DNA from: MPNP01 sp965215545
GTDB lineage: Bacteria > Pseudomonadota > Alphaproteobacteria > Rhodobacterales > Rhodobacteraceae
Assembly: GCA_965215545.1 (NCBI GenBank)
Contig: OZ244066.1
Coordinates: forward strand, 2,728,001 to 2,792,000
Direction: 5' to 3'
DNA: 64,000 nucleotides
The position numbers were made by a program, and so were the translations under genes. Positions within the stretch are counted from its first letter, which is position 1. Every line of letters begins with the position of its first letter. Positions 43,338-52,742 of the stretch are shown piece after piece. The notes below the pieces were generated by a model that did not search any database, was not told the DNA's origin, and worked only from the letters and a program-made list of their open reading frames with translations.

Positions 43338-44432
43338 TCATCGTCCTTCAAGCAGGAGAAGGGCGGCAATGCTGAAAGACAGGAGCGAGATGGGCAGGAT
43401 CCATGTGGAGATGGGTACGGGCAGCACTTCATACTCGCCGAGGACATTGACAATATCGATGAGAAAGAAGGCACCGATGCCCACAATGAGGATGGCAAGG
43501 ATTGACGTGACGACCTGCAGGCGTCGACGGGGATCCTGGATGATCAGACTTCCCAGAATGGTCATGAACGAGAGTGTCAATGGCAAAACCAATTCCGCAT
43601 TGAAGTGAACACGATGACTGGTACTTGAAAATCCTGATTTTTCAAGATTCTGGATCAATTTCCAGAGCGACCAGAGCGCGTTGTGATCCGGTGGCTGCAG
43701 GAGCTGCAGGATCCCGTCCCGGTCGGTGTTGGTCTCGAGAACAACCTCATCCAGAATCCGGGCCTCGGCGGCAAAGGGTTCGGCCCTGCCCAGATCCCAG
43801 CGCCTGACATCACGCAGCAGCAGGCGGTTCTCATCCAGTTCGGCCGTTATGGCATCATAGCGCTGCCGGGGCCGGTTTTCCATGTCGAAACTGTGGACTG
43901 TCACGTCCGTGTAATACACGCCGGAGTCCGTTCCGGTGGCCCGGATGACGGTCTGCTGGTCATCGATGACCAGCCGAAGCCAGACCTGGCCATCACTGCC
44001 GATGAAGAGCTGGGTCGTCTGGGCCTCATCCCGGTCGGCAAGGGAGCGGTAATAGTCCTCGGACAGCGAGACCAACGGCGCGACGAGGACAACGATGCCA
44101 AGGCCACAGAGGGTGGCAAAGACTGCCATTGAGATGGCAGTGGCATAGCCGGACCGCCCGCTCGAGCGGGTGGCGATCATCTCGTAGTCAAACACCAGGC
44201 GGAAGAAGGTTGTCACCGAGGCCAGGAGGAAGATGAGCGGCAGCAGATCATAGATTTCGCCAGGGACCCCGAGGAGGGCCAGGCCCACCACATCCCGGAA
44301 CCGGACCTCGTCACCGTAAATGACCGCAAATTCCGATTCAAGTTCCAGGGTGAAGATCAGGCAAAGAAAGATAAAACCCACAAGGAGCAGACTGCGCGTG
44401 AGCCGGGCCCAGAAATACCAATGCAGGCTCAT
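43338..44432 (-). CDS. lptG: LPS export ABC transporter permease LptG
   Basis: Inner-membrane subunit of LptB2FG that extracts lipopolysaccharide and drives it across the periplasm. The 364-residue YjgP/YjgQ-family protein has three membrane helices at each end (LLLVGFIFLCLIFTLELESE..., and at the C-terminus VTSILAILIVGIGAFFLIDI and ISLLSFSIAALLLLEG) with a beta-jellyroll periplasmic domain between. ATG 44432 (MSLHWYFWARLT) is the family-like start. It is the second YjgP/Q protein; 112 bases separate it from lptF. Confidence 0.9.
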   Translation of the reverse strand: MSLHWYFWARLTRSLLLVGFIFLCLIFTLELESEFAVIYGDEVRFRDVVGLALLGVPGEIYDLLPLIFLLASVTTFFRLVFDYEMIATRSSGRSGYATAISMAVFATLCGLGIVVLVAPLVSLSEDYYRSLADRDEAQTTQLFIGSDGQVWLRLVIDDQQTVIRATGTDSGVYYTDVTVHSFDMENRPRQRYDAITAELDENRLLLRDVRRWDLGRAEPFAAEARILDEVVLETNTDRDGILQLLQPPDHNALWSLWKLIQNLEKSGFSSTSHRVHFNAELVLPLTLSFMTILGSLIIQDPRRRLQVVTSILAILIVGIGAFFLIDIVNVLGEYEVLPVPISTWILPISLLSFSIAALLLLEGR

Positions 44433-44544
44433 GTCCACACCACCGACATCGCACGCTCCCGGGTGCCAGGGCCGGATGGGGATATCCGGCCCGGTTGGTC
44501 CGTCGTCAACCTGCCTCCCGGATCTCGATTGGCCAGGAGTCCCA

Positions 44545-45723
44545 TCACCGGTGCTCCAGGAAGGCAAGGTGCCTCAGGTGCCGGCGAGGCATGACAAGGC
44601 AGGCCAGGGTTGCAAGAACAAGGACGAATGAGCTTGCATAGGCAAAAAGCCAGTATCCATCATATGTTTCAACATAGCTCACGGCGCTCTCGCCAACGAT
44701 GTAACTCGTGATCACGACGAGGATGGCCACCAGCAGGGCAAAATTCCGACTCATCGCCACCATGCCGAAACTGTAGACGATGGCGCCACCGAAGAAGGCG
44801 GCCAGGGCGATGACCAGACTGTCATTGGTCCGTTCGTTGAGGACAATGAAGGCTCGCTTGATCTCCGCTGGGCTCAGGGGCGGATCAAACCAGTCGGGGT
44901 TGAGAAGCTGGTAGGACGTGATCTGGTCAAGGGATGCATTGCGGACCACATCCCTGTTTGAGCCGATCGTGACCCGCAGGATGGATTTCTCGAAGGTCAG
45001 GAGCGAGAGTTCCCGCGTGACATTGTCCAGGCGTTCGGTGTGGCCATCGAGCAGGACGATCAGATACTGTTCCCCGAGTTCCAGCAGGTAGGCACGCTCG
45101 GCAAAGATCGAATAGGCAAAGTCCGCTGAACGGCGATCATGAATGAAGACATTCTCGTAGAAACGGGTTCCGGACCCGGCGTCCCCTGCATGGCTGTCGG
45201 CATCACCGACATTGAGGGGCTCGACATCAAGAGACTCGATGAAGATGGCGATTCCGTCAGCGGGGAACAGAAACTCGCCCGTGCGAATATTGGACAGGTT
45301 GAAGACCTCGATGACATGGCGATCCAGTGACTCGGTGACCGTACGGCTGGCCGGCGTGAAAAGGTGGGTAAACACCGAGGCCAGCAGGAACAGGAGGATC
45401 GTGAAGACAAGATAGGGGCGCAGAAAACGCAGTGTATTGAACCCCGCGGTGGCCTGGATGGCGGCCAACTCGCCATTGATGATCAGGCGATAGGTCAGAT
45501 ACGTCACTGCGGCGAACCCCGAAATCGGCATGATGACCGTGACGGACTTGGGCAGAAACAGGAAGAAGTAGGTCAGCAGGGGAAGCAGATCATTGAAACT
45601 CGGGAGGGCATGCTCCATGAGCCTGCCGACGATATTCACCCAGAAGACCGCACTGAGCACGAGCGTGAAGAAGAGGAACAGAATGATCATTCTGTTGAGG
45701 AGGTAGAAATCAAGTCTGGTCAA
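44545..45723 (-). CDS. lptF: LPS export ABC transporter permease LptF
   Basis: Partner permease of LptG. The 392-residue protein has the same architecture: LLNRMIILFLFFTLVLSAVF as first helix, FFLFLPKSVTVIMPISGFAA, a periplasmic domain, and C-terminal helices (VIALAAFFGGAIVYSFGMVA, YASSFVLVLATLACLVMP). The best start is TTG at 45723, with GGAGG six bases upstream; there is no ATG near the conserved LDFYLLNRM. It is divergent from pepA, with about 125 bases between, the usual lptF/pepA arrangement. Confidence 0.9.
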   Translation of the reverse strand: MTRLDFYLLNRMIILFLFFTLVLSAVFWVNIVGRLMEHALPSFNDLLPLLTYFFLFLPKSVTVIMPISGFAAVTYLTYRLIINGELAAIQATAGFNTLRFLRPYLVFTILLFLLASVFTHLFTPASRTVTESLDRHVIEVFNLSNIRTGEFLFPADGIAIFIESLDVEPLNVGDADSHAGDAGSGTRFYENVFIHDRRSADFAYSIFAERAYLLELGEQYLIVLLDGHTERLDNVTRELSLLTFEKSILRVTIGSNRDVVRNASLDQITSYQLLNPDWFDPPLSPAEIKRAFIVLNERTNDSLVIALAAFFGGAIVYSFGMVAMSRNFALLVAILVVITSYIVGESAVSYVETYDGYWLFAYASSFVLVLATLACLVMPRRHLRHLAFLEHR

Positions 45724-45848
45724 TGCCCACCTCCGATCGCCGGTCCCGATCTCGCATGTCGGTCTTCCAGCCGGTGTATCCGTGCTATATTGCCCGATTC
45801 CGCCCGATTGCACAAAACAGGAGTTCCAACCCCTTGACGACATCACCC

Positions 45849-47303
45849 ATGATCAAATTTGTCGCCCCGAGCGACGACCTCGCTGCCTACGACGGAACCC
45901 TCATTGCCGTTGTCTCGCCGGCAGGGAGATTGCAGAGTTCCGGTCAGGCCATCGACGCCCTGGCTGGCCAGCTCCTGACCCGCTATATTGCCGGTCCTGA
46001 TTTTGCCAAGCTTGAACCCGGTCACGTGAAACTCATCGGCATGGCGCCAGGTCTCAAGGCAACGGCCCTCGGTCTGCTGTGTTGTGGCGAGACGGCAACA
46101 GCAACGCATATGCGCCAGGCTGGTGCCAGGGTGGCCGTTGCCCTTGATCGGGCCGATGCCCTGATTTGCCTTGATGATCGTGCCCACGCCGATGCCTTCC
46201 GACTCGGGTTGGCCCTGCGCTCCTATCGCTTTGAGGCCTACAAGTCCAAGAGCGATGATGACAGATCCTGCACCTGGCAGATCGCCACCGGGCAGGACCA
46301 TGGCCCGGAGGCCGCGGCCACCCACGATGCTGTGGTCGCTGGTGTGACATTCACGCGCGATCTCGTCAATGAACCTGCCAATGTGCTTGGGACGCTTGGC
46401 TTCGCTGACAGGCTGCTCGAGCTCCGATCCCATGGCATTGAGGTCACGATCATGGAAGAGGATGCGATTGCCGCCCTTGGCATGCGGGCCCTGCTCGCGG
46501 TCGGGCAGGGATCGACCAGCCCCTCCAGGGTTGCCGTGTTGCACTGGCAGGGTTCTGATGATCAACCCGTAGCCCTGCTTGGCAAGGGTGTCGTGTTTGA
46601 TACTGGCGGCATCTCCATCAAGCCATCGGCCAACATGGAGCAAATGACCATGGACATGGCCGGGGCGGGTGTCGTGGCGGGATGCCTCAAGGCCCTGGCC
46701 CTGGCCAACAGCACCCACAATGTCATCGGTGTCGTGGGACTGGTTGAGAACATGCCCGATGGCAATGCCCAGCGCCCCGGTGACATTGTCAGATCCCTCA
46801 AGGGTGAGACAATCGAGGTGATCAACACTGATGCGGAAGGACGGCTGGTGTTGGCCGATCTGTTGTGGTGGGTGCAGCAGGAATATGAACCCAAATGGAT
46901 GATTGACCTTGCGACCCTGACCGGGGCCATCATCATCAGCCTTGGCCAGGAATATGCCGGAGCCTTTGCCAACAATGACATGCTGATGGCTGCCTTCGAG
47001 CAAGCGGCGGCGGCGGCCGATGAGAAGGTCTGGCGGCAACCGCTTGATGAAGCCTTTGACAAGCCCCTTGAGTCACGCCTTGCCGACATGAAGAATGTCG
47101 GCAACCGTGAGGCCGGGTCCATTACCGCAGCCATGTTTCTCAAACGCTTCGTCAGGGATGACTGTCCCTGGATCCATCTCGATATCGCCGGGGTGGCATC
47201 GACGAGCAAGGCCAGCACCTATGCTCCCAAGGGACCCACCGGATGGGGCGTTCGGACGCTGCTTGAACTGATCAGCACCCCGCCAGATCTTGCCCGGACA
47301 TGA
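45849..47303 (+). CDS. pepA: Leucyl aminopeptidase PepA (M17)
   Basis: A cytosolic hexameric aminopeptidase with two metals per active site; some homologues also bind DNA. The active site is clear: ALLGKGVVFDTGGISIKPS, MTMDMAGAGVVAGCLKALA, and the family signature NTDAEGRLVLADLLWW. The C-terminal HLDIAGVASTSK...GPTGWGVRTLLEL also fits. Length from ATG 45849 is 484 residues. Followed by holC four bases behind its stop. Confidence 0.96.
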   Translation: MIKFVAPSDDLAAYDGTLIAVVSPAGRLQSSGQAIDALAGQLLTRYIAGPDFAKLEPGHVKLIGMAPGLKATALGLLCCGETATATHMRQAGARVAVALDRADALICLDDRAHADAFRLGLALRSYRFEAYKSKSDDDRSCTWQIATGQDHGPEAAATHDAVVAGVTFTRDLVNEPANVLGTLGFADRLLELRSHGIEVTIMEEDAIAALGMRALLAVGQGSTSPSRVAVLHWQGSDDQPVALLGKGVVFDTGGISIKPSANMEQMTMDMAGAGVVAGCLKALALANSTHNVIGVVGLVENMPDGNAQRPGDIVRSLKGETIEVINTDAEGRLVLADLLWWVQQEYEPKWMIDLATLTGAIIISLGQEYAGAFANNDMLMAAFEQAAAAADEKVWRQPLDEAFDKPLESRLADMKNVGNREAGSITAAMFLKRFVRDDCPWIHLDIAGVASTSKASTYAPKGPTGWGVRTLLELISTPPDLART

Positions 47304-47307
47304 TCCA

Positions 47308-47775
47308 GTGGCCAGGAGCGCGATTGCCTTTTACCGCTATCGAGGGGAACTCGGTCCCGTTCTCCTGACCTACCTTGATCAGGTGCGGAGCCATGGCATG
47401 CGTGCCCACGTCAAATGTGTCGACCATGCCGCCATGCAAACGCTGCAGGCGGCGCTCTGGAAACAGTACGGAACCCGTTTTATTGGTCTTGGGGCTTCTG
47501 GTGGCGACCATGATGCCGACCAACCGGTTCTCCTCTGCTCAACCGACATGCCCGGTAATGATCCCGACTGCCTGATTGCCATCGGGACCGCAACAGCCGA
47601 CCTTGACGTCCTGGCCCGATTCCGCAAGGTCGCAATCGTGTTTGCCGCTGACATCGACAGCGAAACCGCGCACGCCCGCCACCTCTGGAAAACCCTCGAT
47701 GACGCCGGTTATCCGCTACGCTATTTCGCCCAGAACGCGGGCGGTTGGGATCTCAAGGTCAGCCGCAACTGCTGA
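47308..47775 (+). CDS. holC: DNA polymerase III chi subunit HolC
   Basis: The chi subunit links the clamp loader to single-strand-binding protein. The 155-residue protein has the family pattern IAFYRYRGELGPVLLTYLDQ, followed by ALWKQYGTRFIGLGAS and DADQPVLLCSTDMPGNDPDC, where homologues have 'lwt..p.sFlPHg' and 'D...QPvll'. The start is GTG at 47308 (VARSAIAFYRY), four bases after the pepA stop; pepA-holC is a common gene pair. Sequence conservation in chi is low, so context matters. Confidence 0.88.
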   Translation: MARSAIAFYRYRGELGPVLLTYLDQVRSHGMRAHVKCVDHAAMQTLQAALWKQYGTRFIGLGASGGDHDADQPVLLCSTDMPGNDPDCLIAIGTATADLDVLARFRKVAIVFAADIDSETAHARHLWKTLDDAGYPLRYFAQNAGGWDLKVSRNC

Positions 47776-47960
47776 TCGGTCCAGCATGCCCCGCCCTGAG
47801 CGGCAGAGGTGATCATGCGGGCTCCTTTTTCCACAATGGAGTTTCTCGAAATCGCCAACGCGCCCAGCATTGAGCATTGTGTTGCGGCTGCGTCATTCCC
47901 CGTCGGGGCAAAGATGCGGACTCGCGCTGTGCATGATGTTGGCGCAAACAGCAGCGGCGA

Positions 47961-50900
47961 TCAACCGCTGCCGAACAGCTGCGCCAGATCCTCTTCGGTC
48001 AATGACAAGGTGCTTGATGCGCCGCCCTTGAAGAGGGCGTCTGCCAAGGCCTGTTTCTTTTCCTGCATGGCCTGAATGGCAGTCTCGACCGTGTCTTCAC
48101 AGAACAGACGATAGACAAAAACCGGTTTGTCCTGTCCAATGCGGTGCGCCCTGTCCATCGCCTGGCGTTCGACCGCGGGGTTCCACCAGGGATCATAAAG
48201 GATAACGGTGTCGGCGGCTGTGAGGTTCAGCCCGATGCCCCCGGCCTTCAAACTGATCAGGAACAGCGGGGCATGGCCAGACTGGAACTTCTCGATCTCG
48301 ACCTCACGGTTCCGTGTGCTGCCATGGAGCATCGCGTATTTCCAGTCATGTTTCTGCACATCACTCTCGATCAGGCGCAACATCTCGACAAACTGGGAGA
48401 ACACCAGAACCTTGCGGTTTTCACTCATCAGCTGCTCGATGATGTCGTTGAGCCGTGCACGTTTGGCACTCTCCTTGACCTTTGTCGCGGTCTTGAGCTT
48501 CACCAATTGCGGGTCACAGCACACCTGGCGGAGCTTGAGCAGTGCATCAAGCACGGTGATGCGCGAGCGTGCGAGCCCTCGCTCTTCCACCGCCTCGCGC
48601 ACGCGCTTGTCCATGGCAGCACGCACACTCTCGTAGAGCTGCGCCTGCCCGCTCCCCAGAGAGACCGTTTCATCGATAATTGTTTTCGGCGGCAGTTCCT
48701 CAAGCACGTCATCCTTGGTACGCCGCAGCAGGAACGGCCTGATCCGGTTCGACAGCCTCTCCTGTGTTGCACCGTCTCCCAGTTTTTCAATCGGCCGCCG
48801 GAATTCCTTGCCGAACCGTTTGCGATCGCCCAGGAATCCCGGAATCAGCCAGTCAAACAGTGCCCACAGCTCCAGCAAATTGTTTTCCAACGGCGTTCCG
48901 GTGAGCGCGATCCGTTGCCGTGCATCAATGTTTCGGATCAGTTTGGCGGTGCGGGCAGCAGGATTCTTGACAGCCTGGGCCTCATCGAGAATCGCCAGTT
49001 CATATTCGTGTGCAAAAAGCGCGTCCTGATCACGATGGATCAAGGGATATGTCGTCAGCACGAGGTGATGCGATGGAATCGACTGGAAGCGTTCATGGCG
49101 GTTCCGGCCATGCAGATTCAGGATCTTGAGGTGCGGGGCAAAACGGGCCGCCTCATTCTGCCAGTTGCTGACCAGGCTCGTCGGAACCACCAGCAGGCTC
49201 GGATGTCCGGCCTTCTGTTCGATATGGTGGTGGGTCAACAATGCCAAGGCCTGAAGCGTTTTGCCAAGCCCCATATCATCAGCGAGGATGCCACCGAACC
49301 CACTGTCACTCAAGGCCTTGAGCCAGCCGTAGCCCTGCTTCTGGTAGGGTCTGAGATCGGCCGTCAGGCTTGGAGGCTGAATATCGCCCTGAACCCTTGT
49401 GAGGGCATCAAGACGTTGCCCCAGATCAAGAATGGCCTGGCCGCCAACCCATTTCGCGCCACATCCATCCAGCGCCCTTGCAACTTTCCAGACTTGAGCA
49501 GCATCGGCGCGATGGAATTCGGTGGTGGCCTGAATTTCCAGGAAGGCTTCCACGAATCCTCGCATGGCGCTTCCCGGCACCGGAACCAGCTGTCCCTGAG
49601 GATGGAGTTGATAAAAGGTGACGGACTCGAGGTGTCTCCCAAGGTCAAAATCCTTTTTCAGTTTTCCACGCCCATCAAGCGGCAGGGTGGCAGCCAGTTG
49701 GCGAATGGTCGGGACCAGGTCCAATTCCATTTCATCCACCTCGATCTTGAGTGCCAGTGAAAACCAGTCGCCTTCCCTGGCGATGAATTCGGTCCTGTAG
49801 TCGATCTCGGCCTCGGTGATGTTGACGGGCCAACCGGCTTCCGTCTCAATGCTCCACCCTGACTCCTTGAGATGCGGGACCTCCATGGTCATGAACTCGA
49901 TCAGGTGCTGCATGGAGTCAATGTTGTCACGCTGGACGGGGGGAAAGATGACATGCGCTCCCCGTATCTCATCGGACCAATATGCGCCGCCCTGCAACTC
50001 CTGGACCGGGTCGCCGTGATACGGCTCGACGACATCATAAAGCATTTCGAGGAGTTGCCTTTCCGCCCCAAGGTCACGACGAATGATGCTCACCGTCTGT
50101 CTCCTGACGGATCGAATATCCTTGCCACTGCCCGGGACGAGCAAGGATTTGTGCCCTGCGTAGCGAATATGGGCGCGGATGTATGGGTGAGTGTACAGTT
50201 CAAGGTCGTTCTCCCATGACATGACCCTGTGTCCAGCCAGGATCAATGTCATCATCGGTTTGAGATCCGCTTTTTCGACGAGATTGACAGGGGCGGGTGT
50301 TGGCACCGCCGAACCGAACCGATTCGCCAATCGGCCAGCGAGTTGCTCAACTGAGGTGGGGGGAACAACCGGGGCGCGGGCCATAAACCGTGCGGTGTTT
50401 GCCGGCAAGCCGGAGTTCACAAATCCGATATGGCCGCGCCGCGGATCGATCGCGACCGGATCCGGGAAAGGGAGCAGGATGAGTTTTTGACCATCCCTGT
50501 CCCAGGCTTCCAGTGATTGAGTACCGTCCTCACCCATCGCCCAATCAAAGCGAACCTCGATGTCGGCTGCCCACTGCAACGGTTGTCCGTACACATCGCC
50601 ATACCGTGCGCGTCCTGTCACAACGATCTGTTGCAGAAACTGTTCCAATGGCGCACCCTGCGGCCAACCTCGCGGTCGCAAATGGCTGTAACCGGTAAAG
50701 TAGGCAATCTGTGCACAAATCACGACATCGTCATGGTTCATGGCACTGGTTGCAGTCGAAAGACCGTGGACATGATGTTCCTTGACATTCTTTCCAATCT
50801 GCCCGTCTTTCTTCACGTAGGCCTTGAACGGGCGGATCTCGGCCTTGCCATCTCTCGTGCGCTGAAAGACGTAAAAGAGTGCATCGCAGGAAACCCGGGA

Positions 50901-51443
50901 AGGGCGCGATATCTCGGCCCGAGCGGCATCCCCTTCGTCAGGATCGAATGTGTTCAACCAGACCTGGATATTGTCGGGAAGTTCACGGCTGGCTGGCGTG
51001 CCTGCATTGACTGCACCTTCATCAACAGATTGGGCAACGGGGTCAGAATGTCTGGCAGCGGCAATATGCAGGAGGACAGCGGCAGCATGTTCACAATTGA
51101 ATCCCCGTGAGCAAGTGCAGTATCCGCTCATCATGAATGATCCTGCGGCCGTCGGATAAATCTCGATATCAACATCATGGATGTCCGCGCGGTCCCGGAC
51201 GCTCCCGGTGAATTGCGTGCCCGAGTCCTCCCGGACATCGAAGACTTTCCGCTTTTGACAGAGGGTCCGGCCCCGCCGGAAGACAACTCTGTCGCCGATC
51301 GCCTCACGAATCGCGCTGGTATTCAACTTGATCTGCAACCCGTCCCCCCCCCCCTTTGCACCGATGCTGCATTGATGGAAGGAGACCCTCGGCACCCGCG
51401 CCCCTTCATACTGATGGCCAGGCATGTGACTGACCGTTGCCAT
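47961..51443 (-). CDS. SWIM zinc-finger and SNF2-type helicase protein
   Basis: Up to 1160 residues. N-terminal SWIM zinc finger CTCSRGFNCEHAAAVLLH at residues ~109-126. The SNF2 ATPase occupies the C-terminal 480 residues: DDMGLGKTLQALALLTHH (motif I), LVVPTSLVSNWQNE (Ia), ILDEAQAVKNPAARTAK (II), ALTGTPLENNLLELWALFDW (III), VFSQFVEMLRLIE (IV), LKAGGIGLNLTAADTVI (V) and RQAMDRAHRIGQDKPVFVYR (VI). All motifs look intact. Such HepA-like proteins remodel nucleoprotein complexes; the exact role is unknown. The start is uncertain: ATG at 51443, or TTG at 51338 directly behind a G11 tract that would serve as its ribosome-binding site. Confidence 0.9.
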   Translation of the reverse strand: MATVSHMPGHQYEGARVPRVSFHQCSIGAKGGGDGLQIKLNTSAIREAIGDRVVFRRGRTLCQKRKVFDVREDSGTQFTGSVRDRADIHDVDIEIYPTAAGSFMMSGYCTCSRGFNCEHAAAVLLHIAAARHSDPVAQSVDEGAVNAGTPASRELPDNIQVWLNTFDPDEGDAARAEISRPSRVSCDALFYVFQRTRDGKAEIRPFKAYVKKDGQIGKNVKEHHVHGLSTATSAMNHDDVVICAQIAYFTGYSHLRPRGWPQGAPLEQFLQQIVVTGRARYGDVYGQPLQWAADIEVRFDWAMGEDGTQSLEAWDRDGQKLILLPFPDPVAIDPRRGHIGFVNSGLPANTARFMARAPVVPPTSVEQLAGRLANRFGSAVPTPAPVNLVEKADLKPMMTLILAGHRVMSWENDLELYTHPYIRAHIRYAGHKSLLVPGSGKDIRSVRRQTVSIIRRDLGAERQLLEMLYDVVEPYHGDPVQELQGGAYWSDEIRGAHVIFPPVQRDNIDSMQHLIEFMTMEVPHLKESGWSIETEAGWPVNITEAEIDYRTEFIAREGDWFSLALKIEVDEMELDLVPTIRQLAATLPLDGRGKLKKDFDLGRHLESVTFYQLHPQGQLVPVPGSAMRGFVEAFLEIQATTEFHRADAAQVWKVARALDGCGAKWVGGQAILDLGQRLDALTRVQGDIQPPSLTADLRPYQKQGYGWLKALSDSGFGGILADDMGLGKTLQALALLTHHHIEQKAGHPSLLVVPTSLVSNWQNEAARFAPHLKILNLHGRNRHERFQSIPSHHLVLTTYPLIHRDQDALFAHEYELAILDEAQAVKNPAARTAKLIRNIDARQRIALTGTPLENNLLELWALFDWLIPGFLGDRKRFGKEFRRPIEKLGDGATQERLSNRIRPFLLRRTKDDVLEELPPKTIIDETVSLGSGQAQLYESVRAAMDKRVREAVEERGLARSRITVLDALLKLRQVCCDPQLVKLKTATKVKESAKRARLNDIIEQLMSENRKVLVFSQFVEMLRLIESDVQKHDWKYAMLHGSTRNREVEIEKFQSGHAPLFLISLKAGGIGLNLTAADTVILYDPWWNPAVERQAMDRAHRIGQDKPVFVYRLFCEDTVETAIQAMQEKKQALADALFKGGASSTLSLTEEDLAQLFGSG
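51344..51354 (-). repeat. Homopolymer tract of 11 G (coding strand) near the SNF2 gene start
   Basis: Eleven consecutive C on the plus strand. If translation begins at ATG 51443, the tract encodes the Lys-Gly-Gly-Gly-Asp stretch and slippage would shift the frame. If it begins at TTG 51338, the tract ends five bases before the start codon and forms the Shine-Dalgarno sequence. Confidence 0.85.
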
Positions 51444-51951
51444 GTCGACATCGATTCCTTACACCCTCCCTCTGCAACAGTGAAGATGCCATGGTCTGAC
51501 GCACATGGATCTGCTGCTCTTTCAACAGCTTCGTCTGCAACTTTCCCTCTGGGGACCTTGATCGGAATCACCGCGCAGTTGCTACGGTCACGACCTGCTG
51601 CCACCACCTGATGTCGGCATGTGCAACGGCACACGGTATGGCATCCGAATCCTCGCTGGCCAGACCACGGGGAGCCAGGAAGCCAGACGGCAATGGGGGT
51701 GCCCTGACCTCAGCAGCCGAGCCACTGAGCCCTCCGGACCGACCCCGGACAGGGGTGGCCGCCGGGCCGCCTCTGGCGGCGATGGATTGCGGCAAGTGTC
51801 GAACTGGGGCACGGCCTTCACTTTCAGACTGAGCCACTGCCCTTCAGTGGACCGAATTTACTTCGTGGGGGATTTCCTCTATGGAGCGGCCCCGATCGCT
51901 GATTTGCATGGCAAGCCCTGAACACGTCCGGGGATACAAGGGGAGCCGTCC
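51444..51951. other. Intergenic region between SNF2 gene and ndk
   Basis: No gene recognised. Several short frames are open in the GC-rich middle part (51620-51830), but none has a motif or good start. It should contain divergent promoters for the SNF2 gene and ndk. Confidence 0.5.
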
Positions 51952-52371
51952 ATGACCGAACGAACGCTTTCGATCATCAAACCCGATGCGACGGCCCGCA
52001 ACCTGTGCGGCCGGATCATCATGATGCTGGAAGAGGCCGGGTTGCGCGTGGTGGCCCAGAAGCGTCTTCATCTGACGCTGGCCCAGGCCCAGACCTTCTA
52101 TGCCGTGCATGCTGAACGTCCCTTTTTTGAAGAACTGTGCACCTACATGGCTTCCGGCCCCATCGTGGTTCAGATTCTTGAGGGCAACAACGCCGTGCTT
52201 CACAACCGTGCTGTCATGGGGGCGACAAATCCCGATGAGGCCGAGGCGGGGACCATTCGCAAGACGCTGGGCCTGTCGCTGACCGAGAACTCGGTGCATG
52301 GCTCTGACAGCCCCGAAAACGCTGCTCTCGAAATGGCCTTTTTCTTCGCCACCACCGATATCGTTGGCTGA
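51952..52371 (+). CDS. ndk: Nucleoside diphosphate kinase
   Basis: Transfers the gamma phosphate between nucleoside triphosphates and diphosphates. The 139-residue protein starts ERTLSIIKPDATARNL and has the active-site histidine in SVHGSDSPENAALEMAFFF, plus RAVMGATNPDEAEAGTIRK. AAGGGGAG precedes the ATG. Upstream of the CAT-anticodon tRNA. Confidence 0.97.
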   Translation: MTERTLSIIKPDATARNLCGRIIMMLEEAGLRVVAQKRLHLTLAQAQTFYAVHAERPFFEELCTYMASGPIVVQILEGNNAVLHNRAVMGATNPDEAEAGTIRKTLGLSLTENSVHGSDSPENAALEMAFFFATTDIVG

Positions 52372-52632
52372 GCCTGGACATCGGGCCCATGCAGGGCCAT
52401 TCATGCGTCCCGGGCGTGCCCCGATCTTCAACCCGCCAGTCATCAAATCCCCCAGTCATCAGACACAGGGGACTCAAGGGCCATGCCTGTTCAGGGACAT
52501 TGTCCGGTGGCACCGGGAGTCTGGCCGAATGCTTCTCCTGTGGCCAACTTGCGACAGTTCGGTCACTGGGCCCAAGGGGTCTTGACCCTGTTCCCTGACA
52601 GGATTATCTGCCAGGGCAGGCCCTTGCCAGGG

Positions 52633-52708
52633 AGGCCTGTAGCTCAACGGTTAGAGCAGAGCGCTCATAACGCTTTGGTTGGGGGTTCGAATCCCTCCAG
52701 GCCTACCA
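52633..52708 (+). tRNA. tRNA with CAT anticodon, probably tRNA-Ile2 (lysidine type) rather than elongator tRNA-Met
   Basis: A 76-base cloverleaf: acceptor stem AGGCCTG/CAGGCCT, D-arm TAGCTCAACGGTTAGAGC, anticodon stem GAGCG/CGCTT with loop CTCATAA (anticodon CAT), T-arm GGGGG-TTCGAAT-CCCTC, discriminator A and encoded CCA. It is not an initiator tRNA (position 1-72 is paired A-T). The loop CTCATAA resembles Ile2 tRNAs modified by TilS; elongator Met cannot be excluded by eye. Confidence 0.93.
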
Positions 52709-52742
52709 TGCCCCTCTGGCGGAACCCTCCGGGCGGGGTCAC

